Assembly: GCA_030280995.1 (NCBI GenBank) | Contig: JASXTE010000008.1 | Span: forward strand, 3,429,001-3,493,000 | Reading direction: 5' to 3' | DNA: 64,000 nt | Origin: Hemileia vastatrix | Lineage: Eukaryota; Basidiomycota; Pucciniomycetes; Pucciniales; Zaghouaniaceae | Shown: positions 47,778 to 59,091 of the stretch, piece after piece | Layout: each line of letters opens with the position of its first letter | Numbering within the stretch: the stretch's first letter is position 1 | Made by a program: the position numbers and the translations under genes | Notes under the pieces: generated by a model | Told to the model about the DNA's origin: nothing | The model's database searches: none | Seen by the model: the letters and a program-made list of their open reading frames with translations, nothing else

Positions 47778-50700
47778 CTCTGCATCATAAAAGTGTCCTA
47801 CTGAGGTTTAGCCATAATTCAGGTAGACACTTTTGGAAAGGCACAGTCTGATGGGTTTAATATCTATATATGGCAATAAGTATCAGTTTTTTATTAACAT
47901 GGAACTAGAATTAATTTAATATGGCCAAAGTGACCACCTAAATTTTGGCCAAAATACAGGTGGAAATTTTTATGAGGATTACTTGATGAAATGAAGAAGA
48001 CTTGCAATTACTTTCCATCATAAAATTTTCAAACTTAAGTTTATCAAAAATTATGGTGACACTTTTTCCAGATCCAATCATATGGGATCAACTCTCTATA
48101 TGGCAATGAGAATCAATTTTTAGTCAATCATGGCATTAGAAGTAATTTGATATGGACAAACTTTCCACCTGATTTTTGGCCAAAATTAAGTTGGAAATGT
48201 TTATGAGGAATACTAGATTAACTAAAGAAGACTTGCATCCTACTAATGTCCATCATAAAAGTGTCCACCAGAAGAATTTTCAAACTTGTGGTTGACACCT
48301 TTGGCCTGGTCCAGCCATAAGGGATCAATTCTGCATATGGAAATGAGGATTTAATTTGGTCAATCATGGTACTAGAAGTAATTTGATATAGACAAAGTGT
48401 CCAACTAAATATTGGAAAAAAATCAGTTGAAAACTTCATTTAGTTTTTCAAAAAATAAAATTAAGTACAATTTTATTCCTGATGATTCCCATTTTATCCA
48501 ACACCTCTTCTGAGCCTTGAAAGTAGGCATTTAGCTTGAATTTTTAATTTCATATAAAATCCCTTTTATTCAACCTATTTCTTTTTATCCCTTTTTTTCT
48601 TTTAGATATCAATTAATTTTATGTAAAACAAATCATTTTCATAATTTTTTACCTGTATTTAATAAAATTATTAAAGGTTTAACATCACCCTGTAAGCATT
48701 TGGCACATGTTTTTTTGCTATACTAATAAAAATAATTATATACTGGTGACAAATAATTTATCAAATGACAAAATATTAATAAAACAGAAAGATCAAATAC
48801 CAGTGGATATGTTTTAAAAAAATACCAGTTGCACTGAAGAAGAGCTGCACCCTAGATACTCACCATCAAAAAAGTGTCCAGCACAAGTTCGGACAAACTT
48901 GTGCTGGACAATTTTTGTCAGCTGCAGTCATATGAGATCAATTCTTGCTATGGAAATAAAAAAAATTATTTGATAAAAAACTTCACTAGAAGTTGTTTTA
49001 CATAGCCAAATTTTCTACCTAGAGTTCATCAAAACCACAGGTGCACAATTTTTCATCTTTAAAAAAAGTCAATTTAGTACAATTTATCCCTGATGGCTCT
49101 CATTTTCTTCAACACCTCTACTGGCCTTTGATAGTAGGAATATTACTTAGAATTCTTTTTTCATATTTGATCCCTTTAACTTAATTTTTTATTCCTAATA
49201 TTGTTTTTGGATATCATTTAATAATTTTTAAAATAAACTATTTTCATATTTTTATACATTTATTTAATAATATTATAAATGGCATAACATCACCTGGTAT
49301 GCATTTGGCACATGAGTTGTTTCTATACTTATAAAATTAATAATATAATGGCAACCAAAAATTAATCAAATGATATTTATGAGTGAGGAACAAAGATAAA
49401 ATACCAGTAGACATGTTTGTAAGAAATACTAGATGAACTGAAGAAAAATTCTACCCTAGCTACTCTCCATCATAAAAGTGTCCAGCACAAGTTCGGCCGA
49501 ACTTGTGCTGGACACTTATGGTCAGGTGCAGTCAGATGGGAGCAGTTCTCTCTATGGAAATGAAGATAAATTTTTGATAAAAAATTACTCTAGAAGTAGT
49601 TTGATATGGCAAAATTTTCATGCTGAAGTTTTGGTAAAGCTCAAGTGGATTTTTTTTTTATTTTTACAAAAAAGAAAATTTAGTGCAAGTTTAGCCCTGA
49701 TTGTGCTAATTTGATTCAACATCTCTTTTTTCTGTTTATGGCAGGAATTTAACTTGGATTTTAATTTTCATCTTTGATTTCTTTTATTTTACTTTATTTC
49801 TCTCATATTGCTTTTGGATAGAAGTTTATTTTTTGTAAAATAAATCATTTTCATATTTTTTTACCTTTATTTAATAATATTATAAAAGTTTTAACATTAC
49901 CCAGTATTCATTTGGCACATAAGTTTTTTCTATACTGATAATATTAATAATATAATGGTGACAAAGAATTAATCAATTGATAAATATGAGTGAGGCACAA
50001 AGATTTAATAACAGTGGACATGTTTATAAGAAATTCCAGATTATTTAAAATGACTTGCACCCTGGCTACTCTCCATGATAAAAGTGTCCAGCACAAGTTT
50101 GGCCAAACTTGTGCTGGACACTTTTGGTTGCATTCCGTCAGATGCAATCAATTCTTTTTATGGAAATGAGACTGAATGATCACTCCATCATTGCACTGAA
50201 AGTAGTTTTAAAAGGACAAATTGTCCCCCAGAAGTTTGTCAAAACCTTAGGTAGACAATTTTTTACTTTGGTAAAAAGTAAAATTGATCGATGTTAATCT
50301 ATGATTTTGACCATTTTTTCTGAAGCCTCTACTGGCTCATGATAGCAGAAATTATACTTAATATCTTTATTTCATGTTTGATCTCTTTAATTTTAATTTT
50401 ACCCTTTTATTTATCCTTTAGCTTTTAAATATCAATTTTATTTTGGTAAAAGTGATAACTTTCACATTTTTTTACATTTATTATATAATATTATTAAATT
50501 TGTAAAATCACACAGTGTACATTCAGTACACATGTATTTTCTATACTAAAAACATTAATAATATAATGGTGACTAAAAAATAATCAAATAATAAATATGG
50601 ATGACACAAAAAGATCAAAGACCCATAGACATTTTTAAAATGAATATAAGATTAACTGAAGAAGACTTGCACCCTAGCTACTCTCTATCATAAAAGTGTC

Positions 50701-53524
50701 CAGCACAAGTTCAGCTGAGTTTGTGCTGGACACTTTTGGTTGCATGCAGTCAGATGGAATAAATTTACTCAATGGAAGTTAAAATGAATTTTTTCTCAAT
50801 CATTGCACAAATAGTAGTTTTATACTGCTATACTATCCTCCTGATTTTTTTGAAAACCTCAGGTGGTCACTTTTATTAATTTAAAAAAATGAAAATATAT
50901 TCCAAATCTAGAACTGGTGGTGCAATTTTGGTCTGAAAACTCAAATTTTCTTTGATGGCAGAAATTTTATTTGAATGTTTAATTTCATATTTAATCACTT
51001 TTATTTTACTTTTTTATTCCTCTTTTTGCTTTCAAATATCAATTTATTTATTGTAAAACTAATAATTTTCATATTTTTTTTACTTTTATTTAATAAGATT
51101 ATTAAAGATGTAGCATCTCCCAGTATGCATTTGTCTTATAATTTTTTTCAATACTAATAACATTAATAGTATAATGGTGAAAAACAATGAATCAAATGAT
51201 AAATATGAATGACACAGAAAGATTATATACAAGTGGATTTTTTTATAAGGAATACCTGATGAACTTAAGAAGACCTGCACCCTAGATACTCACCATCATA
51301 AAAGTGTCCAGCATAAGTTCGGCCAATTTTGTGCTGGACACTTTTGGTTGCATGCAGTCAGATGGGATAAATTTACTCTATGGAAATGAAAATGACATTT
51401 TGGTCAATCATTGCACAATAAGTAGTTTGATATTGCCAAAATGTCCTCCTGATGATTTTTCAAAACTCATCAGGACACTTTCTTTGGTTTAACAAAAAAG
51501 AAAATATAGTCCAAGTTTAGCCCTGGTGGTGCACATTTGATCTAACACCTCTACTTGTTGTTGATAGTGGGAATTTTCCTTAGATTTTTTTTTATTATTT
51601 TATCCCTTTTATTTTACTTTTTTATTGCTCATATTGCTTTGGATATCAATTTTAAATTTTTAAAATAAATAATTTTCATACTCTAATACCTTTATTTAAT
51701 AATATATGATTAAAGGTGGAACACCACCTGGTATGCATTTTCCACACAAGTTATTACTATAGTAATAACGTTAATAATATAATGATGACAAAAAATTAAT
51801 CAAATGGTAAAATTAAATGACACAGAAAGATCAAATACCAGTGGAATTGTTTATAAGAAATCCCTATTGAGTTTAAGAAGATTTGCTGTATGCCTACAAT
51901 CAATTATAAAAGTGTCCAGCACAAGTTCGGCCGAACTTGTGCTGGATACTTTTGGTTGCATGAAGTCATATGAGATAAATTCTCTCTATGGCAATGAAAA
52001 TGATATTTCACTCAATTATTGAAGTAAAAAATGTTTAATATTGTAAAATTGTCCCCTGGAAGTCTGTCCAAACCTCAGGTCAAAATTTGTTAGCTATACA
52101 TAAAAGTAAGTTTAGACCAAGTCTTGACCTAGGGGTCCCCAACTGTCCCAACACCACTTCTGGCTCTTGATAGTAAAATTTTACTTGTATATTTTATTTT
52201 GTATTCAATCCCATTTATTTTCATTTTACTTTTCTATTACTCTTTTTAATTTTAAATATTAATTTATTTTTTTAAAAACTAAACATATTCATATTTTTTT
52301 AACTTTATATAATAATATTATTATAGGTGTAACATCACCAATTTTGCGTTTGGCATGCAGGTTTTTGCTATACTAGAAACATTAATAATATATATGTGAC
52401 AAAAAATTAATTATAAGATAAATATGAATGATAAAAAAAAGTTAAAAAACCAATAGAAATGTGAAAAAAAAACTGATGTACTTAGAAACACTTCCACCCT
52501 AGCTACTCTCAATCATAAAAGTGTCCAGCACAAGTTCGGCCGAACTTGTGCTGGACACTTTTGTTCAGGTGCAGTCAGATGGTATCAATTCTCTCTGTGT
52601 AAATTAAATTAAAAAAAATGCTAAATAATTACATTAGAAGTAGTTTTGTATGGCTGAATTATCCACCTTGAGTTTTTCCAAACCTCAGTTGAAAAATTTT
52701 TTATCTTTAAAAAAAATTAAATTTTATCAAATTTAGCCCTGATGGCACCCATTTATTTCAACACCTCTACTGGCTCTTAAAGGCAGGAATTTTCCTTGAA
52801 TTTTTCTTTTTCATATTTTATCTCTTTTACTTTACTTTTTTTTATCACTCATGTTACATTTGGATATTAATTTATAATTTTGGAAAAAAATCATTTTTAT
52901 ATTTTTTTAACATTTTTCAATAATATTATAAAAGGTGTAATATAACATGGCATGCATTTGGCGCACATGTTTTTTATATACTAATAAAATTAATAATATT
53001 TTAATAACAAAAATTAATCAGATAAAAAAATATGAATAACACAGAAAGATAAAATACCAGTTGACATGTTTTAAAAAAATAACAGTTGCACTGAAGAAGA
53101 CCTGCACCCTAGCTACTCTCCATCATAAAAGTGTCCAGCACAAGTTCGGCGAACTTGTGCTGGACACTTTTGGTCAGTTGAAGTCAGATGGGATCAATTC
53201 TCTCTATGGAAATGAAAAAATTATTTGATAAGAAAATTCACTAGATGTAGTTTGATATAGCTGAATTATTTACCTAGAGTTCATCCAAACCACAGGTACA
53301 CAATTTTTTATCTTTAAAAAACAGTCAATTTAGTACAATTTATCCCTGATGGCTCTCATTTGCTTCAACATCTCTACTGGCCTTTGATATTAGGAATAAT
53401 ACTTGGATTTCTTTTTTCATATTTGATCCCTTTAACTTAATTTTTTATTCCTCATATTGCTTTTGGATATCAATTAATAATTTTGAAAATAAATTATTTT
53501 AATATTTTTATACATTTATTTAAT
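47778..53524 (+). repeat. Satellite array, about 608-bp monomer with an embedded 46-bp palindrome
   Basis: Right part: palindromes AAAAGTGTCCAGCACAAGTT + CGG/CCG centre + reverse complement at about 48,870, 49,474-49,519, 50,080-50,125, 50,692-50,737, 51,300-51,345, 51,908-51,953, 52,517-52,562 and 53,127-53,171. A degraded copy lies at about 48,257. Spacing is 604-613 bp. After each comes a CAGTCAGATGGGATCAATTC-like stretch, then GTAGTTTGATATGG and an AT-rich filler. Left part (47,778-48,430): units of about 230 bp without the filler. The array stops at 53,524 where the Harbinger element inserted into the filler. Short ORFs at 49,478, 50,109, 51,304 and 51,804 are artefacts of the monomer. 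Confidence 0.93.
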
Positions 53525-53608
53525 AGGGGGTATCAATGTTCAGGGAGCCGCAATTAGGGATCAGGAATTTTTTTTTCCGGGATCAGACATTATTGATTGC
53601 GTAAAATT

Positions 53609-53640
53609 CTTATCCACTAGCCCCGGGGCTAGTGGATAAG
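53609..53640. repeat. Subterminal 32-bp perfect palindrome of element 1
   Basis: CTTATCCACTAGCCCC followed by its reverse complement, about 85 bp inside the element. It is nested in a larger imperfect inverted repeat (TTAGGGATCAGGAAT near 53,554 and ATTCCTGATCCC near 53,695). Likely a transposase-binding or fold-back subterminal region. Confidence 0.85.
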
Positions 53641-53853
53641 GAATCAACGATAATGCATTATCCCGCCTCTTATACCCCAATTTCCATTCCTAATTCCTGA
53701 TCCCAAACTCATCTCATCCATGATGGATTTGCAAGAAAGTCACATGACTCATAATTGCTGATGCCATCCTTAAGTCTTTCCTCACTCTATCCTACATAAT
53801 TTTGGTGGCAAACACTTAAGTTTTTTTTCTATCTACACACCCCAACTGCACAT

Positions 53854-55166
53854 TTGGCGGTCAATTCCCACTTCCCTCATCACATAACCCTTCAACCGGC
53901 AACAATGAAACACCTCTCTACTAGACGGCTACTTCACTCCACTATTAATGCCATCACTTTACTTTTAGTTCTCTACTATAAATCTGACTCTAATTTGGAA
54001 GATGCTTTAGCTTATATGTGTTTTCTTTCCAAAAAGCGTTACATCATCACCAGGGGGCCAAATCTTTATCATGATCCCCGATATGATCTGGCCTCCATTC
54101 TCAACATTCCTCATTTAAACTTCACACAACATTTTAGAACTTCTCCCGATTCTTTCTTCAAACTTTATCAACTCATCTCCAATCATCCTATCTTCCATAA
54201 CAATTCTCATAACAAACAGCGTAATCCTGCCATCTAACTTGCTATTGCTCTATGTTGCTTTGGCTCAAATGGAAATGGTGCTGACGTAAGACGTTTAGAT
54301 AATCTCTTTAACATAGCATATGGTACCATGATATTATACACCAAGCTCTGTATGATTGCTATCCTTTCCCTCAAGTCTCAAACTCTTGCTTGGCCAACTC
54401 CAGAACAGCGACTTGAATCCTCTCAAGTAATGCAAGCTGAAAGTTTCCCTGGCTGTATAGGTTTTGTTGATGGCACAACCATCCCTTTGAGTCAAAAGCC
54501 TGCTCATGATGGCAACCATTATTTTGATCGCAAAAAAGGTTTCTTCAAAATCTTCTCCAAGTTCTCATCTTTCACAATCTAACTTTTTATCTTCTTTCTA
54601 GATACTCTATTTCCGTTCAACTTGTATGCGATGTCAATAAAAAATTTATTGCTTTTCACAGTGGCTGCCCTGGATCATGTCATGACTCTTCCGTCTTCCA
54701 AAGAATGAGGATTTCTCAATCCCCTGAATCATACTTTGACGAATCTCAGTACCTCCTTGCAGAATCAGCATATGCAAGTGAAAAGTACATTATACCTGCT
54801 TTCCGTGGTGCAACTTCAGAAAATGACCCCAAAACTGCCTTTAATTATCACCTTGCACAATCAAGAGTACAAATTGAACATGCTATAGGTATTTTAAAGG
54901 GATGATTCTCTAGTCTTCGGGAGCTCAGAATCCAATTTCAAAAAAAATTGGAGATCAAAACTGCAAATCATTAGATCTTGACTTGCGTAATACTCCACAA
55001 TATTCTAGCTGATTTAAAGGATGAGTGGAATGATCTTTATGAAGAAGAGGATCCTGAACCACCACTGGCACTCCCCTCCCTTGATTCACAAATCATTCAA
55101 TCAACTGGCATACACTCCATTATAATGCCAATTACTCTCCAACATTTCACTTTGCAACACTTTTAA
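53854..55166 (+). pseudogene. HARBI1-like DDE transposase, three nonsense codons
   Basis: Exon 1 53,854-54,538, intron 54,539-54,601 (63 bp, GT...AG), exon 2 54,602-55,166. The N-terminal part has a putative HTH region (LNFTQHFRTSPDSFFKLY). The catalytic core has FVDGTTIPLSQK (first D), SCHDSSVFQRMR (second D) and RVQIEHAIGILKG (E), the pattern of the DDE_Tnp_4/HARBI1 superfamily. Stops at 54,235 (TAA after NPAI), 54,903 (TGA after ILKG) and 54,971 (TAG before ILTCVILHN) inactivate it. Each fits a C-to-T or G-to-A change from the residue usual in the family (Q, R and W). PIF/Harbinger transposases cut the element ends and act with a Myb-like partner, here the ORF1 genes at 58.7 and 59.1 kb. 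The first Met may instead be at 53,905 (MKHLSTRRLL). Confidence 0.85.
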
Positions 55167-56010
55167 TTTTTAATTTTTATGTTTTCATACTTTCCAAATG
55201 TCATCTTTGTGTACTTTATTCACTTGGTTTTGTATTTTGGTTTGTTTCATATTCATTTTTTTTTTTGAATTTACGGTGAATATCTTTTTTTTGGATGGCT
55301 CATTGGTTTTCTTTCACCAGCTCAACATGAAATCGCATATTTTCTGAAATTGCATATTTTGTCAGTGATTTTTTTTTCATTCATCCCTCATATCCTTTTC
55401 CTATTCTCCTCCAACATCCTTTAAACAATTTGGTTTCATTCATTTTGTCATCTCATCTCTCCAGGTAAGTCATTTTATTCATTTTTTTTTGATTTTTTGA
55501 TTACTAATTATATTTTTTTTTTGTATTTTTCTGTTTATTTTATTTTTTTTATCAAAATTTTTTTTGTAAGTGGTTATTTTGGATTTCAATGGTATAATTA
55601 ACCTTTTTTTTCTCTCCCTCTTTACTTTCTTTTTTAGCTCCATCACCCTACTCTTCATCCCTCCTTGGCATGGTCATCATCCCCGCTTTCCCTTATTTCA
55701 TTTTTTTGGCTCCATTTCATTGAAACACATACATTGCACATTCTTTATGCATTTCACTTACTCCATATTCAATTTCCCCACAATTCCAACATCAATCTTT
55801 CTCACTCTATTTTTCCTACTTTTCAATCAAGGTAAGTTTCATCTCCTTTTTTTCATGCCTATATGATATCTCATTCCTTTTATGAAAACTTCATACTTAA
55901 ATATATGTATGACTCTTATCTGGATAACAGTGAACTTATAAAACTCCCTTTGATCTCATCTTCATTACCACTTTTCAAGTTTTTGTAAAATTTTGAAAAT
56001 CAGACTCGGA
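55167..56010. other. T-rich interior of Harbinger element 1
   Basis: Long T runs; the counterpart on the other element, 62,588-63,180, is A-rich, as expected for an inverted copy. No convincing exon. Possible splice donors follow TCTCTCCAG (55,464) and TTCAATCAAG (55,831), so an upstream exon of the oxygenase cannot be excluded. Confidence 0.4.
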
Positions 56011-56350
56011 ATTAGGGTTAGGTTTATTCAAATCTAATGTTCTTTTTACTGAAGATTCTCCTGAAGGCTACCTTTCATTTCCTACAAACAGATTTGAATT
56101 TGATTCAGTGGTTGCTGAGATATTGACTGTTAAATTTGAGCCTTTTTTTACCCAATTTAAATTTTTATTTCATTTTTTTATGTAACAGATTAGGGTTAGG
56201 TTTATTTAAATCACATGTCCTTTAACTGAAGATTCTACTAAAGCATATCTTTCATTTCCCTCAAACAGGTTTGAATTAGGTTCAGTTGTTGCTGAGATTT
56301 TGAACTTTGAAGTTGAGCCTTTTTTCCAAATTTCACTTGTCTTATTTCAC
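56011..56350 (+). repeat. Tandem duplication of about 175 bp upstream of the TET-like gene
   Basis: Both units start ATTAGGGTTAGGTTTATT (56,011 and 56,189). Both contain CTGAAGATTCTNCTNAAG and then CATTTCC...CAAACAG.TTTGAATT and GTTGCTGAGAT, ending GAGCCTTTTTT. They lie just upstream of the oxygenase and may be duplicated promoter/leader DNA. The first bases resemble a telomere-like TTAGGG repeat by chance only. Confidence 0.7.
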
Positions 56351-56413
56351 ATTTTTATATTGCATATTTAGAGGATAAGGATTCTGAAACTCTTATATGA
56401 TGATTATCTAGGC

Positions 56414-57040
56414 ATGTATTCGTTGCTCAAGAATATCACTAAAGCTCAAAAAGATGAAGATTTTCGCTTATGGGACACTCTACCTTCCTTTAACTCTTTT
56501 CTTGCTTTTCGACTCAAAAAGCTCTGTAATAAAGCATTTGAAGAAAATCATGAACTTGCAACCAAAGTTGGAATACTGAATTGGTGTGACTCCAAATGGG
56601 AAGATATCAGCCACAAATATCTTTTATTCTCTAATGTTATTATCACTCATTCTGGATTCCACAATAGGATTCATATTGATAGGAATGATGCCAATTTTCT
56701 TACTTTTGGTATATTCGCATATATCAAACCGATTACTGGGCAACCAATACCATCTCCAGCTAAAATCAAAGGACATGTTTTATATTTTCCAGACCACCAG
56801 TGCATCATTGATTTTGGTTTGGGGAATGGTATCATCGAAACTATTTGGAATTCTTCTAAGGATAATCATCAAACAACCAAAGCTCCTCTTGGTTTGGAAT
56901 CCTGTCAAGATTTAACACATTTTGGTTGCTCATTTCAAATCAGTCATAAGTTGATTCATAGAATCAATAAGGTAAAGAAAGAAGGTAAAGTTAATCGATT
57001 TAAAAAAACTTTATTTAGATCCAAAAAGTATGGGGATTAG
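56414..57040 (+). CDS. TET/JBP-like 2-oxoglutarate Fe(II) oxygenase, Harbinger cargo, copy 1 (5' exon missing)
   Basis: Open frame of 208 residues starting next to an acceptor-like CTAG (MYSLLKNITKAQKD). Copy 2 (61,955 downward) has the same residues as the second exon of a longer gene, so the first exon is lost or replaced here. Motifs: NRIHIDRNDANFLTFGIF with H-I-D as candidate iron ligands; ITGQPIPSPAKIKGH; FPDHQCIIDFGLGNGI; ETIWNSSKDNHQTT with the candidate distal His; LTHFGCSFQIS, where the 15.6-kb relative has T-R-I-G, so the candidate 2-oxoglutarate Arg is His. A basic tail (INKVKKEGKVNRFKK) follows. Characterised relatives oxidise 5-methylcytosine. No internal stop. Whether it is expressed is unknown. 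Confidence 0.75.
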   Translation: MYSLLKNITKAQKDEDFRLWDTLPSFNSFLAFRLKKLCNKAFEENHELATKVGILNWCDSKWEDISHKYLLFSNVIITHSGFHNRIHIDRNDANFLTFGIFAYIKPITGQPIPSPAKIKGHVLYFPDHQCIIDFGLGNGIIETIWNSSKDNHQTTKAPLGLESCQDLTHFGCSFQISHKLIHRINKVKKEGKVNRFKKTLFRSKKYGD

Positions 57041-57339
57041 AGTTGTCATCGAAAATTTTATATTTTTTCATAAATTTTTAGTAAATATTTTTTATGTATC
57101 AATTTCCTCAACTAAAGTAATGGGCCAACGACCTTGTGTTGTATAACAGGTAATCATGATAACATTTATTTGTTTCATGGGGTTCCTCTTGCCTATACCT
57201 GTGGAAAGTCCCAAACTTTTGTTTCTCAACTTGGTCTGCATTTTGGCTTGAGGAATTGTCATTACTTTAAACTAGGGAAATTGATATATATTAGATATTT
57301 ATTTAATAATTTATGTAATTATATTAAATTTAGATGACT

Positions 57340-57650
57340 TCCACCCCTTACTTCAATAAAATGCAGGGGGGGGGGGTATTGCCAAATTTTCAAATCTGAC
57401 ATGTGAAATTGATGACTTAGAAAAATTTTGGTGATACCCACCCCTTGCTTCAATAAAATGCAGGGGAGAGTATTGCCAATTTTTTTAAACAGATATAGAA
57501 TTTTTTTGACTTGTAAATATTTTTGTGATACCCGTTCCTTACTTCAATAAAATCCATGGGGGGTTTTGCCAAAATTTCTTATAAGACTTGTGAAATTCTT
57601 GACATGTAAGAATTTTTGGGATACCGGTAAAATGCAGGGGGTAGTAAAGC
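57340..57650. repeat. Minisatellite between convergent TET and ORF1 genes, copy 1
   Basis: Four diverged units of about 90-110 bp. Each has GATACCCACCCCTTGCTTC or similar, AATAAAATGCAGGGG and TTGCCAAATTTT (starts near 57,344, 57,441, 57,528 and 57,620). The matching array in element 2 is 60,640-61,035, inverted. It fills the space between the two gene ends. Confidence 0.8.
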
Positions 57651-57657
57651 CAAATTT

Positions 57658-58740
57658 TCAAAATTTCATTAATTGTTCTATTTCTTCAACAGATTTTTTT
57701 GCTTTAATGCATTCAATCAAGAAATCTTTCTTTTTAGAACTTTCTTGAAGATCATGCTTATACTTTATCTGTTCCATTAAGTTTTGATGCTCGAGTGTTT
57801 TTTCCTCTTTTTTGCATTTTTCAATACTAAGAGTTAACTCGAACTTCTTCTCCTCCAAATCTTGGACTCGATCATCCTTCTGTAAGGAGAGCTTGTACTT
57901 CCTATCTTCCAAATTTTGTAATCTGTCATCCCTCCTTAAAGAGAGCTCGTATTTCTTCTTTTCAAAGCTTAGAGTCTCTTTAGCAATTTCCACTTGTTCT
58001 AGAGTGAGAATAAAAATTAACATAAAGTAGAAGAAAAGCAGAGTAAAGTAATAAGAGGTATGATATCACTTACCAGCATCACGTTTCTCTAAAAACTGTT
58101 CCATCAAAGAAAAAGGTGTTTGTGATGAAGTATCACTTTTTCGTCTTCTTTGGGAGAGGAAATTTAGACTACTTGAAGCCCTTCTCTTTTTGTTCAACGT
58201 AGCATTTTCCTCCTCATCATTGTCACTAGCTTCAGACTCAGTTGATTGAGGATCCTGGGTTTGTTCATCAGCCTTTTAAGAAATAAGAAAAAGATAAGTA
58301 AATAAAAAATAGAATTGATAAGATAAAAGAAAAAAGAAACAGACCTGAGTTAGATTTGGTTGGGTTAAATCACCTATAGGATCTACAGAAAAGCTATCTA
58401 GATATGTCTCATTCAAATGAGGGGAGGCTTGAGTGGAGGAAGAGGATGGGAAAAGATTTGCTTCGACATCATGTTTGGAGATAGGATCTTCTCCATCCAA
58501 CATGTTTACAGGATTAACATTAGCTCGCTCTCCAAAAATTGCATCCATCTCTTTAAAGTAAGGACATAAAGAATCAAGTTTATCTTCTATGGATTTTATG
58601 CCCTTAGTTATATCATTGTCGGTAATCCCAAAACCAGTGGAAGATGAAAGAGCCTTTGCCTTCTTGTATTTTGCTCGGTAATGCTTGAAGCGTTCAGACA
58701 TCTGTTTAGGCAAAAGATCAATCCTTCCCTTGGTCTTATT
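57658..58740 (-). pseudogene. Harbinger ORF1 (Myb/SANT-like partner), copy 1, 5' end cut off
   Basis: Minus strand, three exons with the same junctions as copy 2. It starts abruptly at 58,740 (KTKGRIDLLPKQMSERFKHY) because element 2 inserted there, so the first 80-90 codons are missing. What remains is open. It keeps CGA (Arg) where copy 2 has a stop, and continues NPVNMLDGEDPISKHDVEAN, an acidic segment (SEASDNDEEENATLNKKRR), and a coiled-coil end with two 18-residue repeats (DDRLQNLEDRKYKLSL, DDRVQDLEEKKFELTL). It would have been the DNA-binding partner of the transposase. It ends at a TGA near 57,658, slightly earlier than copy 2. Confidence 0.8.
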
Positions 58741-58870
58741 AGGGGGTATCAATGTTGACCGATCCGCAATTAAATTAATTGCAGAAAATAATCTGCATAC
58801 CCCAATTATCTTCCGCAATCATTTTTGCTAATAATTGGGTTATTAGACACTTTACGTGTCAATGTTCACC
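58741..58870. repeat. TIR and hairpin-rich subterminal region of element 2
   Basis: Four hairpins in about 100 bp: GCAATTAAATTAATTGC (58,766-58,782), GCAGA...TCTGC (58,781-58,796), CCCAATTAT...ATAATTGGG (58,801-58,839) and GACACTTTACGTGTC (58,846-58,860). Element 1 has a 32-bp palindrome at the comparable place. Such regions commonly bind the transposase complex; that role is inference. Confidence 0.75.
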
Positions 58871-59091
58871 TCTTATCCGACATTTATTTACTCAATTTTC
58901 CATAACCACATCTTGGACAACTTTCTGGATATCCCAGCCTTCTACCTTGCTGCGCACTTCCATTCTCATCCCATCCTGTTCATTCTATCCGCTCAGAATT
59001 TCTCCCCATTTCATCTATTTGATTCTTCTCCTTTTCATCTCGCTATCTCATCTGCTTGTTTCTGCTCCTTTTCATCTTCATTTATAATAAC

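Larger units (their letters stand above)
53525..58740 (+). mobile_element. PIF/Harbinger element 1, right end lost to element 2
   Basis: The left terminus AGGGGGTATCAATGTT at 53,525 interrupts the satellite filler (TTTATTTAAT). The same terminus begins element 2 at 58,741 in the orientation expected for the opposite end of the family, so it is a terminal inverted repeat. Contents: transposase (+) 53,854-55,166, TET-like oxygenase (+) 56,414-57,040, ORF1 (-) 58,740-57,658. At 58,740 its ORF1 is cut within the coding sequence by insertion of element 2. The three bases before the termini are AAT (element 1) and ATT (element 2), compatible with a 3-bp target, but partner duplications lie outside the window. 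Confidence 0.8.

Noticed and set aside
49478..52022. ORFs starting MSSTSSAELVLDT and similar in the satellite
   Set aside because: They arise from the palindrome plus following monomer bases and recur only because the monomer repeats.
56011..56200. TTAGGGTTAGG words suggesting internal telomere repeats
   Set aside because: Only two short occurrences within a 175-bp duplication; no tandem array.
57134..57337. 67-residue frame at 57,134-57,337 and its twin at 61,041-61,244
   Set aside because: Open in both Harbinger copies, but it starts at TTG with no ATG in position and differs at several residues; more likely conserved 3' flank of the TET-like gene. Noted as a weak possibility of an extra exon.
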